From Serinicoccus sediminis (GTDB taxonomy: Bacteria; Actinomycetota; Actinomycetes; Actinomycetales; Dermatophilaceae): a stretch of DNA of 37,563 bases. Positions 20,406-28,766 of the stretch are shown one piece after another. Every line of letters begins with the position of its first letter. The stretch's first letter is position 1. Below the pieces are notes generated by a model, which was not told the DNA's origin, did not search any database, and was given only the letters and a program-made list of their open reading frames with translations. Position numbers and translations under genes: made by a program. The stretch covers positions 1 to 37,563 of the forward strand of contig NZ_SDVA01000023.1 of assembly GCF_004153545.1 (NCBI RefSeq), in the 5' to 3' direction.

Positions 20406-21116
20406 TCAGTCGTCCAGCGAGGCCTTGCGCGAGGCGAGCACCTCGTCGACGAGGCCGTACTCCTTGGCCTCGGCGGCGGTGAGGATCTTGTCGCGCTCGA
20501 TGTCCTTCTGGACCTGCTCGGCCGTGCGACCCGAGTGCTTGGCCCAGGTCTCCTCCAGCCAGGTCCGCATGCGCAGCACCTCGTTGGCCTGGATCTCGAT
20601 GTCGGAGGCCTGCCCGTAGTCGCCACCGGCCAGCGCGGGCTGGTGGATGAGCACGCGGGCGTTGGGCAGCGCGAACCGCTTGCCCGGGGCGCCCGCGGCC
20701 AGCAGCACGGCGGCCGCCGACGCGGCCTGGCCGATGACGAAGGTCTGCACGTCCGGCTTGATGTACTGCATCGTGTCGTAGATCGCGGTCAGCGCGGTGA
20801 ACGAACCACCGGGGCTGTTGATGTACATGAGGATGTCGCGGTCCGGGTCCTGGCTCTCCAGCACGATGAGCTGGGCGATGATGTCGTCGGCCGAGGCGTC
20901 GTCGACCTGGACGCCGAGGAAGATGATCCGGTCCTCGAACAGCTTGGTGTAGGGGTCCTGGCGCTTGGTGCCGTAGGAGGTGCGCTCCTCGAACTGCGGC
21001 AGGATGTAGCGGCTGCTCGGCGCGAGCGGCGCCGGGAGCCCGCCACCGGGCTGCGCGGGGGCGGCGCCCATCCAGGCACCACCGGCATACGGGCTCTGCT
21101 GCTGGGGGTAGGTCAT
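20406..21116 (-). CDS. clpP2: ATP-dependent Clp protease proteolytic subunit ClpP2
   Basis: A 236-residue serine protease subunit. The triad is Ser133 ([12 protein letters not shown]), His158 (VLIHQP) and Asp209 (ERDKIL). The ~40-residue N-terminal extension is Gln/Pro/Gly-rich and non-conserved. In actinobacteria ClpP1 and ClpP2 form a mixed two-ring protease. It is the second gene of clpP1-clpP2 with a 37-nt gap. Confidence 0.95.
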   Translation of the reverse strand: MTYPQQQSPYAGGAWMGAAPAQPGGGLPAPLAPSSRYILPQFEERTSYGTKRQDPYTKLFEDRIIFLGVQVDDASADDIIAQLIVLESQDPDRDILMYINSPGGSFTALTAIYDTMQYIKPDVQTFVIGQAASAAAVLLAAGAPGKRFALPNARVLIHQPALAGGDYGQASDIEIQANEVLRMRTWLEETWAKHSGRTAEQVQKDIERDKILTAAEAKEYGLVDEVLASRKASLDD

Positions 21117-21153
21117 GGTGAGATCAGCTCTCTTCTCGCGTCTGGGTGGCCGG

Positions 21154-21756
<603 letters not shown>

Positions 21757-21814
21757 GTGCTGCTTTCCCTCGCTTCGTCCGGGGTATGCCGTGCGGCACG
21801 TGTGCTTGTCAGTG

Positions 21815-21820
21815 ACCCTA
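21815..21820 (-). promoter_or_regulatory. -10 element of clpP1-clpP2
   Basis: Minus-strand TAGGGT (TTAGGGTCAC context), about 60 nt before the clpP1 start and about 40 bp downstream of the ClgR box in the direction of transcription. Confidence 0.5.
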
Positions 21821-21859
21821 ACGCCCGGCCCGGTCGCGACACTCCCCCACCGGGGCCGT

Positions 21860-21873
21860 GTTCGCCGTGAGCG
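21860..21873. promoter_or_regulatory. ClgR-type operator upstream of clpP1
   Basis: GTTCGC-CGTGA-GCG matches the ClgR consensus described in Streptomyces and Corynebacterium (GTTCGC, five bases, GCG). ClgR activates clpP1P2 in actinobacteria. The site is centred about 50 bp upstream of the -10 box, a normal activator position. clgR itself is not in the window. Confidence 0.6.
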
Positions 21874-21941
21874 CACTGCCCGCCCCGGCCCGGGCTCCCG
21901 GGCCGGGGCGCCCGTGCGTGTGGGGCCGGCCCCGACCGTTC

Positions 21942-21947
21942 TAGGCT
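21942..21947 (+). promoter_or_regulatory. -10 element of the DMT transporter gene (leaderless)
   Basis: TAGGCT ends 6 nt before the GTG at 21954. There is no Shine-Dalgarno, so the mRNA probably starts at the GTG. Confidence 0.5.
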
Positions 21948-21953
21948 TGACCG

Positions 21954-22883
21954 GTGACCCCCACCTCCCGCACCGACCGCACCTGGCTGGTGGCCCTGGC
22001 CGCCTCGCTCTGGGGGCTCTCCGCCCTCTGGCGCGGCCCCCTCGCCCAGGAGCTGCCGTCCCTGGCCATCGTCTTCTGGGAGCACGTGCTGCTCACCCTG
22101 GCCCTGCTGCCGTGGCTCGTGCCCGCCCTGCGCCGGTGGCGGGCCGCGACGCCGCGCACGCAGGTGAGCGTCCTCGTCATCGGGGCCGGCAGCTCGGCCC
22201 TGGCGACGACCCTGTTCACCGCCGCCTTCCGGCTCGGTGACCCGATCACGCCGCAGGTCCTGCAGAAGCTGCAGCCCTTCATCGCCCTCGCGCTGGCGGC
22301 GGTGCTGCTGGGCGAGCGCCTGCGTCGGTCCTACCTGCTCTTCCTCCTGCCCGCGGTGGTGGGCGCCTGGCTCATGACCTTCGCCGACCCGTTCGCGGTG
22401 AGCGTGAGCTCGGCCCAGGCGGCGCTGCTGGCGCTGGGCGCGGCCGCCCTCTGGGCCGCGGGCACCGTGCTCGGCCGGGGGGCGAGCGCCGAGCTGGGCT
22501 TCGTCGACCTCGCCGCCCTGCGGTTCGCGTTCGGCCTGGTCACCCTCGCGGTCATCGCCGGGTTCACCGGCACCCCGCTCGCGGTCCCGCTGTCGGCCGT
22601 CCCCTCGATCCTCGCCCTCGCCCTGCTGCCGGGGCTCCTGGCGATGACGCTCTACTACCGGGCGCTGCGGCATACCCCGGCAGCGCGGGCGACCCTGGCC
22701 GAGCTGACCTTCCCGCTCACCGCCGCCCTCATCGGGGTCGTCGCGTTCAGCAGCCGCCCGGAGCCGACGCAGTGGCTGGGGATGGTGCTGGTCGTCGCGA
22801 CCGTCGTCGCGCTGTCGCTGCACGAGCAGCGCGCCCCGCAGCCCTCGGTCCGCGCCCCCGCGCACGCCGACGCCCTGCGCTGA
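21954..22883 (+). CDS. EamA/DMT-superfamily exporter
   Basis: A 309-residue protein with about ten membrane helices in two EamA halves. The first starts at [21 protein letters not shown] and has [21 protein letters not shown]; the second has [14 protein letters not shown] and [20 protein letters not shown]. These transporters export amino acids or other small metabolites; the substrate cannot be told. The GTG at 21954 is preceded by a -10 box at leaderless distance. The gene lies between clpP1 (divergent) and tig (convergent), interrupting the usual tig-clpP1 neighbourhood, and ends at a two-tier hairpin. Confidence 0.85.
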   Translation: MTPTSRTDRTWLVALAASLWGLSALWRGPLAQELPSLAIVFWEHVLLTLALLPWLVPALRRWRAATPRTQVSVLVIGAGSSALATTLFTAAFRLGDPITPQVLQKLQPFIALALAAVLLGERLRRSYLLFLLPAVVGAWLMTFADPFAVSVSSAQAALLALGAAALWAAGTVLGRGASAELGFVDLAALRFAFGLVTLAVIAGFTGTPLAVPLSAVPSILALALLPGLLAMTLYYRALRHTPAARATLAELTFPLTAALIGVVAFSSRPEPTQWLGMVLVVATVVALSLHEQRAPQPSVRAPAHADALR

Positions 22884-22993
22884 CCGCCCCACGCCCTCGC
22901 GCGGCCCGCGAGCGCCGACCGTCCCTCCGCCCGACCCCGGGAAGGGCGCGACTGCAGCGGTTGTCCACACCCCCTCCGCACGCAGAAGCGCAG

Positions 22994-23041
22994 GCACCGG
23001 GTATGCCCTGAGATCGCCCTGTCGGGCGGCATACCCGGTGC
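22994..23041. terminator. Bidirectional terminator between the DMT gene and tig
   Basis: A 14-bp outer stem GCACCGGGTATGCC/GGCATACCCGGTGC with an inner GCCC-TGTC-GGGC hairpin. It lies between convergent stop codons (22883 and 23069) and can end both transcripts. Confidence 0.75.
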
Positions 23042-23068
23042 AGCGGCGCACCGTGCGTGGTGAGTGGG

Positions 23069-24478
23069 TCAGGCCTTGTCGGCCGACTCCTCCTCGGTCT
23101 CGACGACCTCGTCGCCCGCCTCGACGACCTCGTCGCCCGCCTCGACGACCTGGTCGCCCGGGGCGACGACCTGGTCGCCCGGGGCGACCTCCTCGTCCGC
23201 GTCGTCCTCGTCGTCACCCTCGATGGCGTCCAGGTCGACGACGTTGCCCTCGGTGTCGGTGACCTTGGCCTGCTCCAGGACGTTCGCCAGCGCCTTGCGG
23301 CGTCCGACCTCGGCCACCATCGCGGGGACCTGGTTCTGCTGGTCGATCTGCTGCGCGAACTGCTGGGCGTTCATGCCGTACTGCTGCGCGGTCATCATGA
23401 TGTACTCGATGAGCTCGCCCTGGTCGACCTCGACCTCGTCGCGCTTGACCAGCGCGTCCAGCAGGAACTGCGTCTGCATGGCCTTCTTGGTCGACTCGGT
23501 CACCTCGGCGCGGTGCTCGTCGTCCTCCAGGCGGTCCTCGCCCTCCAGGTGCCGGTGCACCTCGGCCTCGACGAGGCTGTCCGGCACGGGGATCTCGACC
23601 ATCGCGAGCATGGCCTCGAGGACCTTGTCGCGGGCCGCGACGCCCTGCTCGAAGCGGGCGCCCTGCTCGGCCTGCTGGGCCAGGTCCGCACGCAGCTCGT
23701 CCATGGTGTCGAACTGGCTCGCGAGCTGGGCGAACTCGTCGTCCAGCGCGGGCAGCTCGCGCTCCTTGGCGGCCTGCACGGTGACGGTGACGTCGGCCTT
23801 CTCGCCCTTGCGGTCGCCGCCGGCGAGCGGGGACTGGAACTCCACCGTCTCCCCGGCCTTGGTGCCGCGCAGCGCCGTGTCGAGCCCGTCGAGCATGGTG
23901 CCCGAGCCGATCTCGTAGGAGACACCGGTCACCGAGTCGATCTCCTCGTCGCCGATCACGGCGGAGAGGTCGATGGTGAGGTGGTCGCCGGTCTTGGCCT
24001 TGCGCTTGATCGGCTTGAGGGTGCCGAAGCGCTCCCGCAGGTTGTCGATGCGGGTCTGGACGTCCTCCTCGGACGCCTGGACCGGCTCGACCTCGACCTC
24101 GATGCCGGAGAAGTCCGGGAGGTCGAACTGCGGCACGATGTCGACCTCGGCCTCGAACGCCAGGTCCTGGCCGTCCTCCATGGGCAGCGAGGTGAGGTTG
24201 ACCTCGGGCTGGCTCAGCGGCGTGAGGCCGTTCTCGGTCATCGCCTGCGTGTAGTACTCCGGCAGCGCCTCGTTGACGGCCTCCTGCACCACGGCACCGC
24301 GCCCGAAGCGCTGGTCGATGATCCGGTTCGGGACCTTGCCCTTGCGGAAGCCCGGGATCTGCACGTTGGCGCCGATGCTCTTGTAGGCGGCGTCCAGCCG
24401 GGGCTTGAGGTCGGCGGCGGGGACCTCGACGGTCAGCTTGACCCGGGTCGGGGTCAGGGTCTCGACAGCGCTCTTCAC
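23069..24478 (-). CDS. tig: Trigger factor (ribosome-associated chaperone, PPIase)
   Basis: A 469-residue protein. The N-terminal ribosome-binding domain includes VKSAVETLTPTRVKLTVEV and the tail-docking signature GFRKGKVPNRIIDQRFG. It is followed by a FKBP-type PPIase domain and a C-terminal chaperone domain. The GTG at 24478 is preferred over ATG 24499 because a GGAG lies 9 nt upstream and the family starts with (M/V)KSAVE. The C-terminal ~50 residues are acidic and made of heptads (see the 21-bp repeat). The promoter is TAGCAT at 24564-24569. Confidence 0.95.
   Translation of the reverse strand: MKSAVETLTPTRVKLTVEVPAADLKPRLDAAYKSIGANVQIPGFRKGKVPNRIIDQRFGRGAVVQEAVNEALPEYYTQAMTENGLTPLSQPEVNLTSLPMEDGQDLAFEAEVDIVPQFDLPDFSGIEVEVEPVQASEEDVQTRIDNLRERFGTLKPIKRKAKTGDHLTIDLSAVIGDEEIDSVTGVSYEIGSGTMLDGLDTALRGTKAGETVEFQSPLAGGDRKGEKADVTVTVQAAKERELPALDDEFAQLASQFDTMDELRADLAQQAEQGARFEQGVAARDKVLEAMLAMVEIPVPDSLVEAEVHRHLEGEDRLEDDEHRAEVTESTKKAMQTQFLLDALVKRDEVEVDQGELIEYIMMTAQQYGMNAQQFAQQIDQQNQVPAMVAEVGRRKALANVLEQAKVTDTEGNVVDLDAIEGDDEDDADEEVAPGDQVVAPGDQVVEAGDEVVEAGDEVVETEEESADKA
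23093..23189 (-). repeat. 21-bp minisatellite in the 3' end of tig
   Basis: About four consecutive 21-bp units encode a 7-residue motif, two of the VAPGDQV form and two of the VEAGDEV form. The frame is kept because 21 is a multiple of three. The copy number probably varies between strains and changes only the length of the acidic tail. Confidence 0.75.
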
Positions 24479-24563
24479 TGCTGGTTGCTCCGTTGTCATG
24501 TCGGGGGTATGTCGTGGCCCGCCGGGCACAGGTCGGCTACGGGCGGGCACGCGGATCAGCACC

Positions 24564-24569
24564 ATGCTA
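24564..24569 (-). promoter_or_regulatory. -10 element of tig
   Basis: Minus-strand TAGCAT, directly downstream of the tRNA-Pro 3' end, within the TAGCATGG string also used at ileS. It would give a 5' UTR of about 80 nt. Confidence 0.5.
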
Positions 24570-24571
24570 GG

Positions 24572-24648
24572 TGGTCGGGGTAGCCGGATTCGAACCGGCG
24601 GCCTTCCGCTCCCAAAGCGGACGCGCTACCAAGCTGCGCCATACCCCG
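24572..24648 (-). tRNA. tRNA-Pro (anticodon TGG)
   Basis: A 77-nt cloverleaf on the minus strand. The acceptor stem is CGGGGTA/TACCCCG, the D-arm includes GCGCAGCTTGGTAGCGC, the anticodon loop is CTTTGGGA with TGG, and the T-arm is GCCGGTTCGAATCCGGC. CCA is encoded. It reads proline CCN codons, especially CCA. Confidence 0.97.
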
Positions 24649-24686
24649 TGGTGGGGCGGCGTCACGGCCGCCCGCGGTGGAGGGTT

Positions 24687-24693
24687 TAGACTA
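24687..24693. promoter_or_regulatory. Overlapping divergent -10 boxes between tRNA-Pro and tRNA-Gly
   Basis: TTTAGACTAA reads TAGACT on the plus strand (24687-24692) and TAGTCT on the minus strand (24688-24693). Both fit TANNNT, and each lies about 40 nt from a tRNA. It appears to be a shared AT-rich promoter core for the two tRNAs. Confidence 0.45.
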
Positions 24694-24732
24694 ACTGCTC
24701 GGCCGGGGCACGGAGGACGTCGCGCTGGTCAC

Positions 24733-24806
24733 GCGGGTGTAGCTCAATGGTAGAGCCCCAGTCTTCCAAACTGGCTACGCGGGTTCGATTCCCGTCACCC
24801 GCTCCA
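24733..24806 (+). tRNA. tRNA-Gly (anticodon TCC)
   Basis: A 74-nt cloverleaf. The acceptor stem is GCGGGTG/CACCCGC, the D-arm is AGCTCAATGGTAGAGC, the anticodon loop is CTTCCAA with TCC, and the T-arm is GCGGGTTCGATTCCCGT. CCA is encoded. It reads GGA/GGG glycine codons. Confidence 0.97.
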
Positions 24807-24842
24807 CCCTGTCCAGCGGTCGTCGTCCGCGGCCCGGGCCGC

Positions 24843-25394
24843 TCAGGCCGGCTGCCGTCCCGCGGCCTCCTCCACCTGGTCCAGCAGCGTGTCCAGCTCG
24901 TCCGGGCGCCAGTCGTGCGGCGTGAGCTCGGCCCCGTCGAACTCCTCCATGGTGCGCAGCGCCACCTGCTGCCGCACGACGACCATGCTGTAGTTCGCCA
25001 GGATCAGCCGCCAGTGCTCGACCGCGCGGACGGCACCCTCGGAGCCGTAGCCGACGAGCCCCGCTGCCTTGCCCTGCCACTCCGGGTAGAGCCAGTCGGT
25101 GGCGTTCTTCAGCCCGCCGGGGACCGAGTGGTTGTACTCCGGCGTGACGAGCACGAAGGCGTCGCACGCGTCCACCGCCGCGCTCCAGGCCAGCACGCTG
25201 TCGTGCGGGTACTGCTTCTTCGCGCCGCCGGGGACCTTCTCCCACTCCAGGAGCGGGACGCCGAAGCTCTTGAGGTCGATGAGCTCGTACTCGGCCGAGC
25301 CGCCCCGGGCCAGCGCCCGCTCGTGGACCCACCGGCCCACGCTCTCGCCCTTGCGACCGTCACGGAGGGAGCCGATGATGATGCCGATCTTCAT
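24843..25394 (-). CDS. NADPH-dependent FMN reductase-like oxidoreductase
   Basis: A 183-residue flavodoxin-fold protein. The N-terminus KIGIIIGSLRDGRKGESVG binds the FMN phosphate, and the signature VTPEYNHSVPGGLKNATDWL is present. It reduces flavin or small quinone/azo substrates with NAD(P)H in the cytosol. Its ATG overlaps the dinB stop (ATGA, 25391-25394), so it is the second gene of a dinB operon. The stop abuts a GC palindrome (24829-24842) that could end transcription. Confidence 0.88.
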   Translation of the reverse strand: MKIGIIIGSLRDGRKGESVGRWVHERALARGGSAEYELIDLKSFGVPLLEWEKVPGGAKKQYPHDSVLAWSAAVDACDAFVLVTPEYNHSVPGGLKNATDWLYPEWQGKAAGLVGYGSEGAVRAVEHWRLILANYSMVVVRQQVALRTMEEFDGAELTPHDWRPDELDTLLDQVEEAAGRQPA

Positions 25395-26461
25395 GTCTCC
25401 ATCCGACCACGTCGGTCTCCGTAGCCACCCGCCGGGGGCACCATCTCCCCCCGGACGCCGAGCAGGCGCACCGGCCGGTCGTCGTCGAGCCGTTCGTAGA
25501 GCGCGAAGGCCTCGTCTGCCAGCACCTCCGGGTCGGTCGTGGGCGCCGCCAGCAGGTGGGACCGGTGGTAGGTGGAGAACGGCGCGAAGCGCACCTTGAG
25601 GTGCACCCGCCGGACCGGGCGGCCCTCCTCCCCGACGTCGGCGACGACCCGCTCCGCGAGCTCCCCCAACGCCTCACGGACCTGGTCGGCAGTCCGGAGA
25701 TCCTGCTGGTACGTCGTCTCCCGCCCCCGGGCGCGCGGCACCCAGGGCGTGTCGTCGGGACGGTCCGCGCCCTCCCCGCGCGCCAGCGCGGACAGCCGAG
25801 GCCCGTTGCCCGGGCCGAACTCGGCGCGCAGCACCTCGTCGTCGGCGTGGGCCAGCTCGGAGACCGTGGCGATGCCGAGAGCCGCCAGCCGGCTCGCGAT
25901 CCGCCGGCCGACACCCCACAGCGCCGTCGTGGCCCGCGGGCCCATGACGTCCAGCCAGGTGTCGCGGGTGAGGACGGCGGTGCCGCGGGGCTTGCCGAGG
26001 TCGGTGGCCGTCTTGGCCCGGACCAGCGTGTCGCCGATCCCCACGGAGCAGTGCAGCCCCGTCGCCTCCAGCACGGCACGCTGCAGGGCGCCCGCCACCT
26101 CCTGCGGGTCCTCGGCGCGCACCCCGACGAACGCCTCGTCCCAGCCCAGGACCTGCACCACGGCGCCCGGCCAGCCGCGCAGGACGCCCATGACCTGCTC
26201 CGAGGCGTCCTCGTAGGCCGGCAGGTCGAGCGGCAGGAACACCGCACCGGGACACCGGCGGGCGGCGACGCGCAGCGGCATACCGGAGCGGATCCCGTGC
26301 TCGCGCGCCTCGTAGGACGCCGTCGAGACCACGGCCCGCTCGCTCGGGTCGCCCCGGCCGCCGACCACGACGGGCCGACCGGCCAGCTCCGGGCGACGCA
26401 GGACCTCCACGGCGGCGAGGAACTGGTCCAGGTCGACGTGCAGCACCCAGCGTCGGCTCAC
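25391..26461 (-). CDS. dinB: Y-family DNA polymerase IV, DinB2-like with leucine steric gate
   Basis: A 356-residue translesion polymerase. Catalytic carboxylates are Asp10 (LHVDLDQFLAAVE), Asp108 and Glu109 (GWDEAFV). ASYEAREHGIRSGMPL is the palm/finger motif. At the position of the steric gate (Phe13 in E. coli DinB) there is Leu15, as in Mycobacterium smegmatis DinB2, which tolerates ribonucleotides. The little-finger domain follows. A conserved C-terminal clamp-binding pentapeptide is not obvious. The GTG at 26461 is the start, since upstream frames are non-conserved. It overlaps the FMN reductase gene by 4 nt. Confidence 0.92.
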   Translation of the reverse strand: MSRRWVLHVDLDQFLAAVEVLRRPELAGRPVVVGGRGDPSERAVVSTASYEAREHGIRSGMPLRVAARRCPGAVFLPLDLPAYEDASEQVMGVLRGWPGAVVQVLGWDEAFVGVRAEDPQEVAGALQRAVLEATGLHCSVGIGDTLVRAKTATDLGKPRGTAVLTRDTWLDVMGPRATTALWGVGRRIASRLAALGIATVSELAHADDEVLRAEFGPGNGPRLSALARGEGADRPDDTPWVPRARGRETTYQQDLRTADQVREALGELAERVVADVGEEGRPVRRVHLKVRFAPFSTYHRSHLLAAPTTDPEVLADEAFALYERLDDDRPVRLLGVRGEMVPPAGGYGDRRGRMET

Positions 26462-26489
26462 CCGACCATGGTGGCCGAGCCGGTGCGCC

Positions 26490-26510
26490 GGCGCCACGGG
26501 GCGTGGCGCC
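26490..26510. promoter_or_regulatory. Hairpin/operator-like inverted repeat between dinB and the lipoprotein gene
   Basis: GGCGCCAC and GTGGCGCC form an 8-bp inverted pair with a 5-nt gap in a divergent promoter region. It is not LexA-like (no CGAAC-N4-GTTCG pattern). It could be an operator or a leader hairpin. Confidence 0.3.
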
Positions 26511-26533
26511 CCGGGGGCCGTGACAGCCCGGGT

Positions 26534-26539
26534 TAGCGT
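26534..26539 (+). promoter_or_regulatory. -10 element of the lipoprotein gene
   Basis: TAGCGT, about 50 nt before the ATG at 26589, which also has an AGGGAG ribosome site. This gene therefore has a real 5' UTR, unlike several neighbours. Confidence 0.45.
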
Positions 26540-26588
26540 GAGGGGTGGCGTCGGGACGGTCGGCGCGCGGTCGATCGCAGGGAGTCGT

Positions 26589-28355
26589 ATGTCTGTCCAC
26601 CACGCCCGTACCCGTCGCCGCTGGGCGGCGCTGACCGCCACGGCGGTGGTGCTGGCCGCGTGCACCCCCGGCGCCGACTCACCCGGCTCGGCGGACGGGA
26701 CGGGGACGCCGACCGGGGCCGAGGGTTCCTCGGACGGCGGCGACCCGACCGGGGACGAGGAGGAGGGCGCCAACACCCTCGTCGCCGTCCCCGTGGCCGG
26801 TCCGGAGCCCGCCGTCCTCTCCGGCGGCACGTCGGCCGAGCTGTCGGTCGAGGCCTCGCGCGCCCTCTTCGAGAGCGCCCCGGTGGTCGTCGTCGCGGCG
26901 CAGGACGAGCAGCTGGCCGCCGCCTCCGCCGGCGTCGCGCTCGGCGTGCCCGTCCTCGTGGACGGCCCCGGAGTGGCTGAGGAGGTGGCGCGGCTCGGGG
27001 CGCGGACAGCCCTCACCGTGGGGCCGGTCGACGACCCTGGCGTCGACGTCCTGGCCGTCACGGACGACCAGGCGCTGGCGGAGGCCCTCGGGACCGAGCC
27101 CGCGGGCGAGCCGGTGCCCGAGGGCGAGCAGGTCCGCGCCCTGGTCGGGCTCGAGCCGGGCGTGGCAGCGCTGCTGACGGGTGTGGACCGGGACGGGGCG
27201 CCGTCCGGCGCCGACACCGACGCCGCGACGCAGACCGCGGGCGACCCGGCCGGGCAGACGAGCGCCCCGGTGGAGCCGCTGGAGTCCGACGTCGAGGAGC
27301 TGCCGGAGACCTCCGCACCGGAGGTGGTCGACGGGGTGACGGTGATGACGACGGGCGCCGACGAGGACGCCGCCGCCGTCGCCTCCGCCCGCGCCGTGGG
27401 GGCGCAGGTGCTCGTCGTGCCGGAGGGCGACCCGCGGGCCACCTCCGAGACGGTGCAGGCGCTCGCCGACGCGGACCCGGGCACCGTGATCGGCATCGGC
27501 GAGGAGTTCGGTGCCGCGCAGACGCTGACCTGGCGGGCGCAGACCGCGGCGACCGGGGTCGAGCTGCCCGGCGGCGGCCAGCTCGTGCTCCCGGGCAAGA
27601 CCTACGTCGCGCTCTACGGCAACCCGACGACGTCCGCGCTCGGCGTGCTCGGGGAGCAGGGCCCCGAGGCCACGGTCGAGCGGGCCGAGCAGGTGGCGGC
27701 ACCGTATGCCGACCTGACCGACGAGCCGGTCGTGCCTGCGCTGGAGATCATCGCCACCGTGGCCAGCTCGGAGGCCGGCGCTGACGGCAACTACAGCACC
27801 GAGATGGACCTGGAGACCCTCCGGCCCCTGGTCGACCTCGCCGAGAAGCACGGGATGTACGTCGTGCTGGACCTCCAGCCCGGGCGGACCGACTTCCTCA
27901 CCCAGGCCAGGAGGTACGAGGAGCTGCTGCGGCGCCCGCACGTGGGCCTCGCGCTGGACCCCGAGTGGCGGCTCGGCCCCAGCGAGGTGCACCTGGAGCA
28001 GATCGGCCAGGTCGACGTCGCCGAGGTCGACGCCGTCGTCGACTGGCTGGCCGACCTCACCCGCGACCACGACCTGCCGCAGAAGATGCTGGTCCTGCAC
28101 CAGTTCCAGACCCGGATGATCCCCGGGGTCGACGAGGTCGACCAGTCCCGCACCGAGGTCGCGGTGCTCATCCATGCCGATGGGCAGGGCGCCCAGGCGG
28201 ACAAGCAGGGCACCTGGCGGACGCTGCACGACCACGCCCCGTCGGTGCCCTACTGGGGGTGGAAGAACTTCTACGACGAGGACCTGCCCGGACCGCTCTC
28301 GCCGGAGGCGACGATGCAGGTCGAGCCGACCCCGGACTTCATCAGCTACCAGTAG
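26589..28355 (+). CDS. Conserved actinobacterial lipoprotein with CWB2-like repeats and C-terminal enzyme-like domain
   Basis: A 588-residue exported lipoprotein. A Lys/Arg-rich start and hydrophobic helix end in the lipobox LAAC with Cys25, followed by an acidic Gly/Ser/Thr-rich linker. Residues ~75-170 and ~255-320 look like two alternating beta/alpha units resembling cell-wall-binding repeat 2 (VALGVPVLVDGPGVAEEVARLG). The C-terminal ~250 residues are the most conserved-looking part: YVALYGNP, GMYVVLDLQPGRTDFLTQA, HVGLALDPEWRLGP, KMLVLHQFQTRMI and YWGWKNFYDEDLPG. The many Asp/Glu/His near strand ends suggest a TIM-barrel hydrolase-like fold (inference). AGGGAG lies 4 nt before the ATG. Function is unknown. 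Confidence 0.75.
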   Translation: MSVHHARTRRRWAALTATAVVLAACTPGADSPGSADGTGTPTGAEGSSDGGDPTGDEEEGANTLVAVPVAGPEPAVLSGGTSAELSVEASRALFESAPVVVVAAQDEQLAAASAGVALGVPVLVDGPGVAEEVARLGARTALTVGPVDDPGVDVLAVTDDQALAEALGTEPAGEPVPEGEQVRALVGLEPGVAALLTGVDRDGAPSGADTDAATQTAGDPAGQTSAPVEPLESDVEELPETSAPEVVDGVTVMTTGADEDAAAVASARAVGAQVLVVPEGDPRATSETVQALADADPGTVIGIGEEFGAAQTLTWRAQTAATGVELPGGGQLVLPGKTYVALYGNPTTSALGVLGEQGPEATVERAEQVAAPYADLTDEPVVPALEIIATVASSEAGADGNYSTEMDLETLRPLVDLAEKHGMYVVLDLQPGRTDFLTQARRYEELLRRPHVGLALDPEWRLGPSEVHLEQIGQVDVAEVDAVVDWLADLTRDHDLPQKMLVLHQFQTRMIPGVDEVDQSRTEVAVLIHADGQGAQADKQGTWRTLHDHAPSVPYWGWKNFYDEDLPGPLSPEATMQVEPTPDFISYQ

Positions 28356-28370
28356 GAGCACGACCGTCCC

Positions 28371-28390
28371 GGCCGCCCCCAGGGGCGGCC
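28371..28390 (+). terminator. Hairpin downstream of the lipoprotein gene
   Basis: GGCCGCCC/GGGCGGCC with a CCAG loop, 15 nt after the stop. There is no T-run, so termination is plausible but not certain. Confidence 0.5.
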
Positions 28391-28481
28391 ATCCATGACG
28401 ACAGGCCCGCCGACCGTGTGCTTGTGTGGCTGGACGGGCGCTCCGACCGGGGCGCCGGACCCGACGGGAAGGAGCCACGTC

Positions 28482-28685
28482 ATGGGGTTCATGGACAAGG
28501 CCGAGGACATGGCCGGGAAGCACGACGAGAAGGTCGACCAGGGGGTCGAGCAGGGCGGCGACTACGTCGACGACAAGACCGGGGGCCAGCACTCCGAGCA
28601 GGTCGACAAGGCGCAGGTCTTCGCCAACGACCGGGCCGACCAGCTCGGCGGCGTCGAGGACGAGGGCGACGACGAGAAGTCCTGA
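28482..28685 (+). CDS. MT0933-like antitoxin-family small protein (orphan)
   Basis: A 67-residue, charged, helix-forming protein starting MGFMDKAEDMAGKH and containing GDYVDDKTGGQHSEQVDKAQ. That is the pattern of the MT0933/Rv0909-like antitoxin family, whose toxin partner in Mycobacterium is Rv0910. AAGGAG lies 8 nt upstream of the ATG, which decides this start against longer frames. No toxin-like gene is adjacent: the lipoprotein is upstream and rpiB is convergent. It may act in another role. A strong terminator follows. Confidence 0.75.
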   Translation: MGFMDKAEDMAGKHDEKVDQGVEQGGDYVDDKTGGQHSEQVDKAQVFANDRADQLGGVEDEGDDEKS

Positions 28686-28720
28686 GCCGACCTCGGCAGG
28701 ACGACACCCCTGCACGACCA

Positions 28721-28753
28721 AGCCCCCGCCCGGACGCACCGGGCGGGGGCTTC
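28721..28753. terminator. Bidirectional terminator between the MT0933-like gene and rpiB
   Basis: A 14-bp perfect stem (AAGCCCCCGCCCGG/CCGGGCGGGGGCTT) with an ACGCA loop, between convergent genes. AA/TT at the stem base gives each strand a short U-run. Confidence 0.85.
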
Positions 28754-28766
28754 ATCGTGCCCGACG

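Noticed and set aside
24829-24842. Terminator between tRNA-Gly and the FMN reductase gene
   Set aside because: GCGGCCCGGGCCGC is a palindrome, but it folds only into a 5-bp stem with no U-run. It is too weak to call separately.
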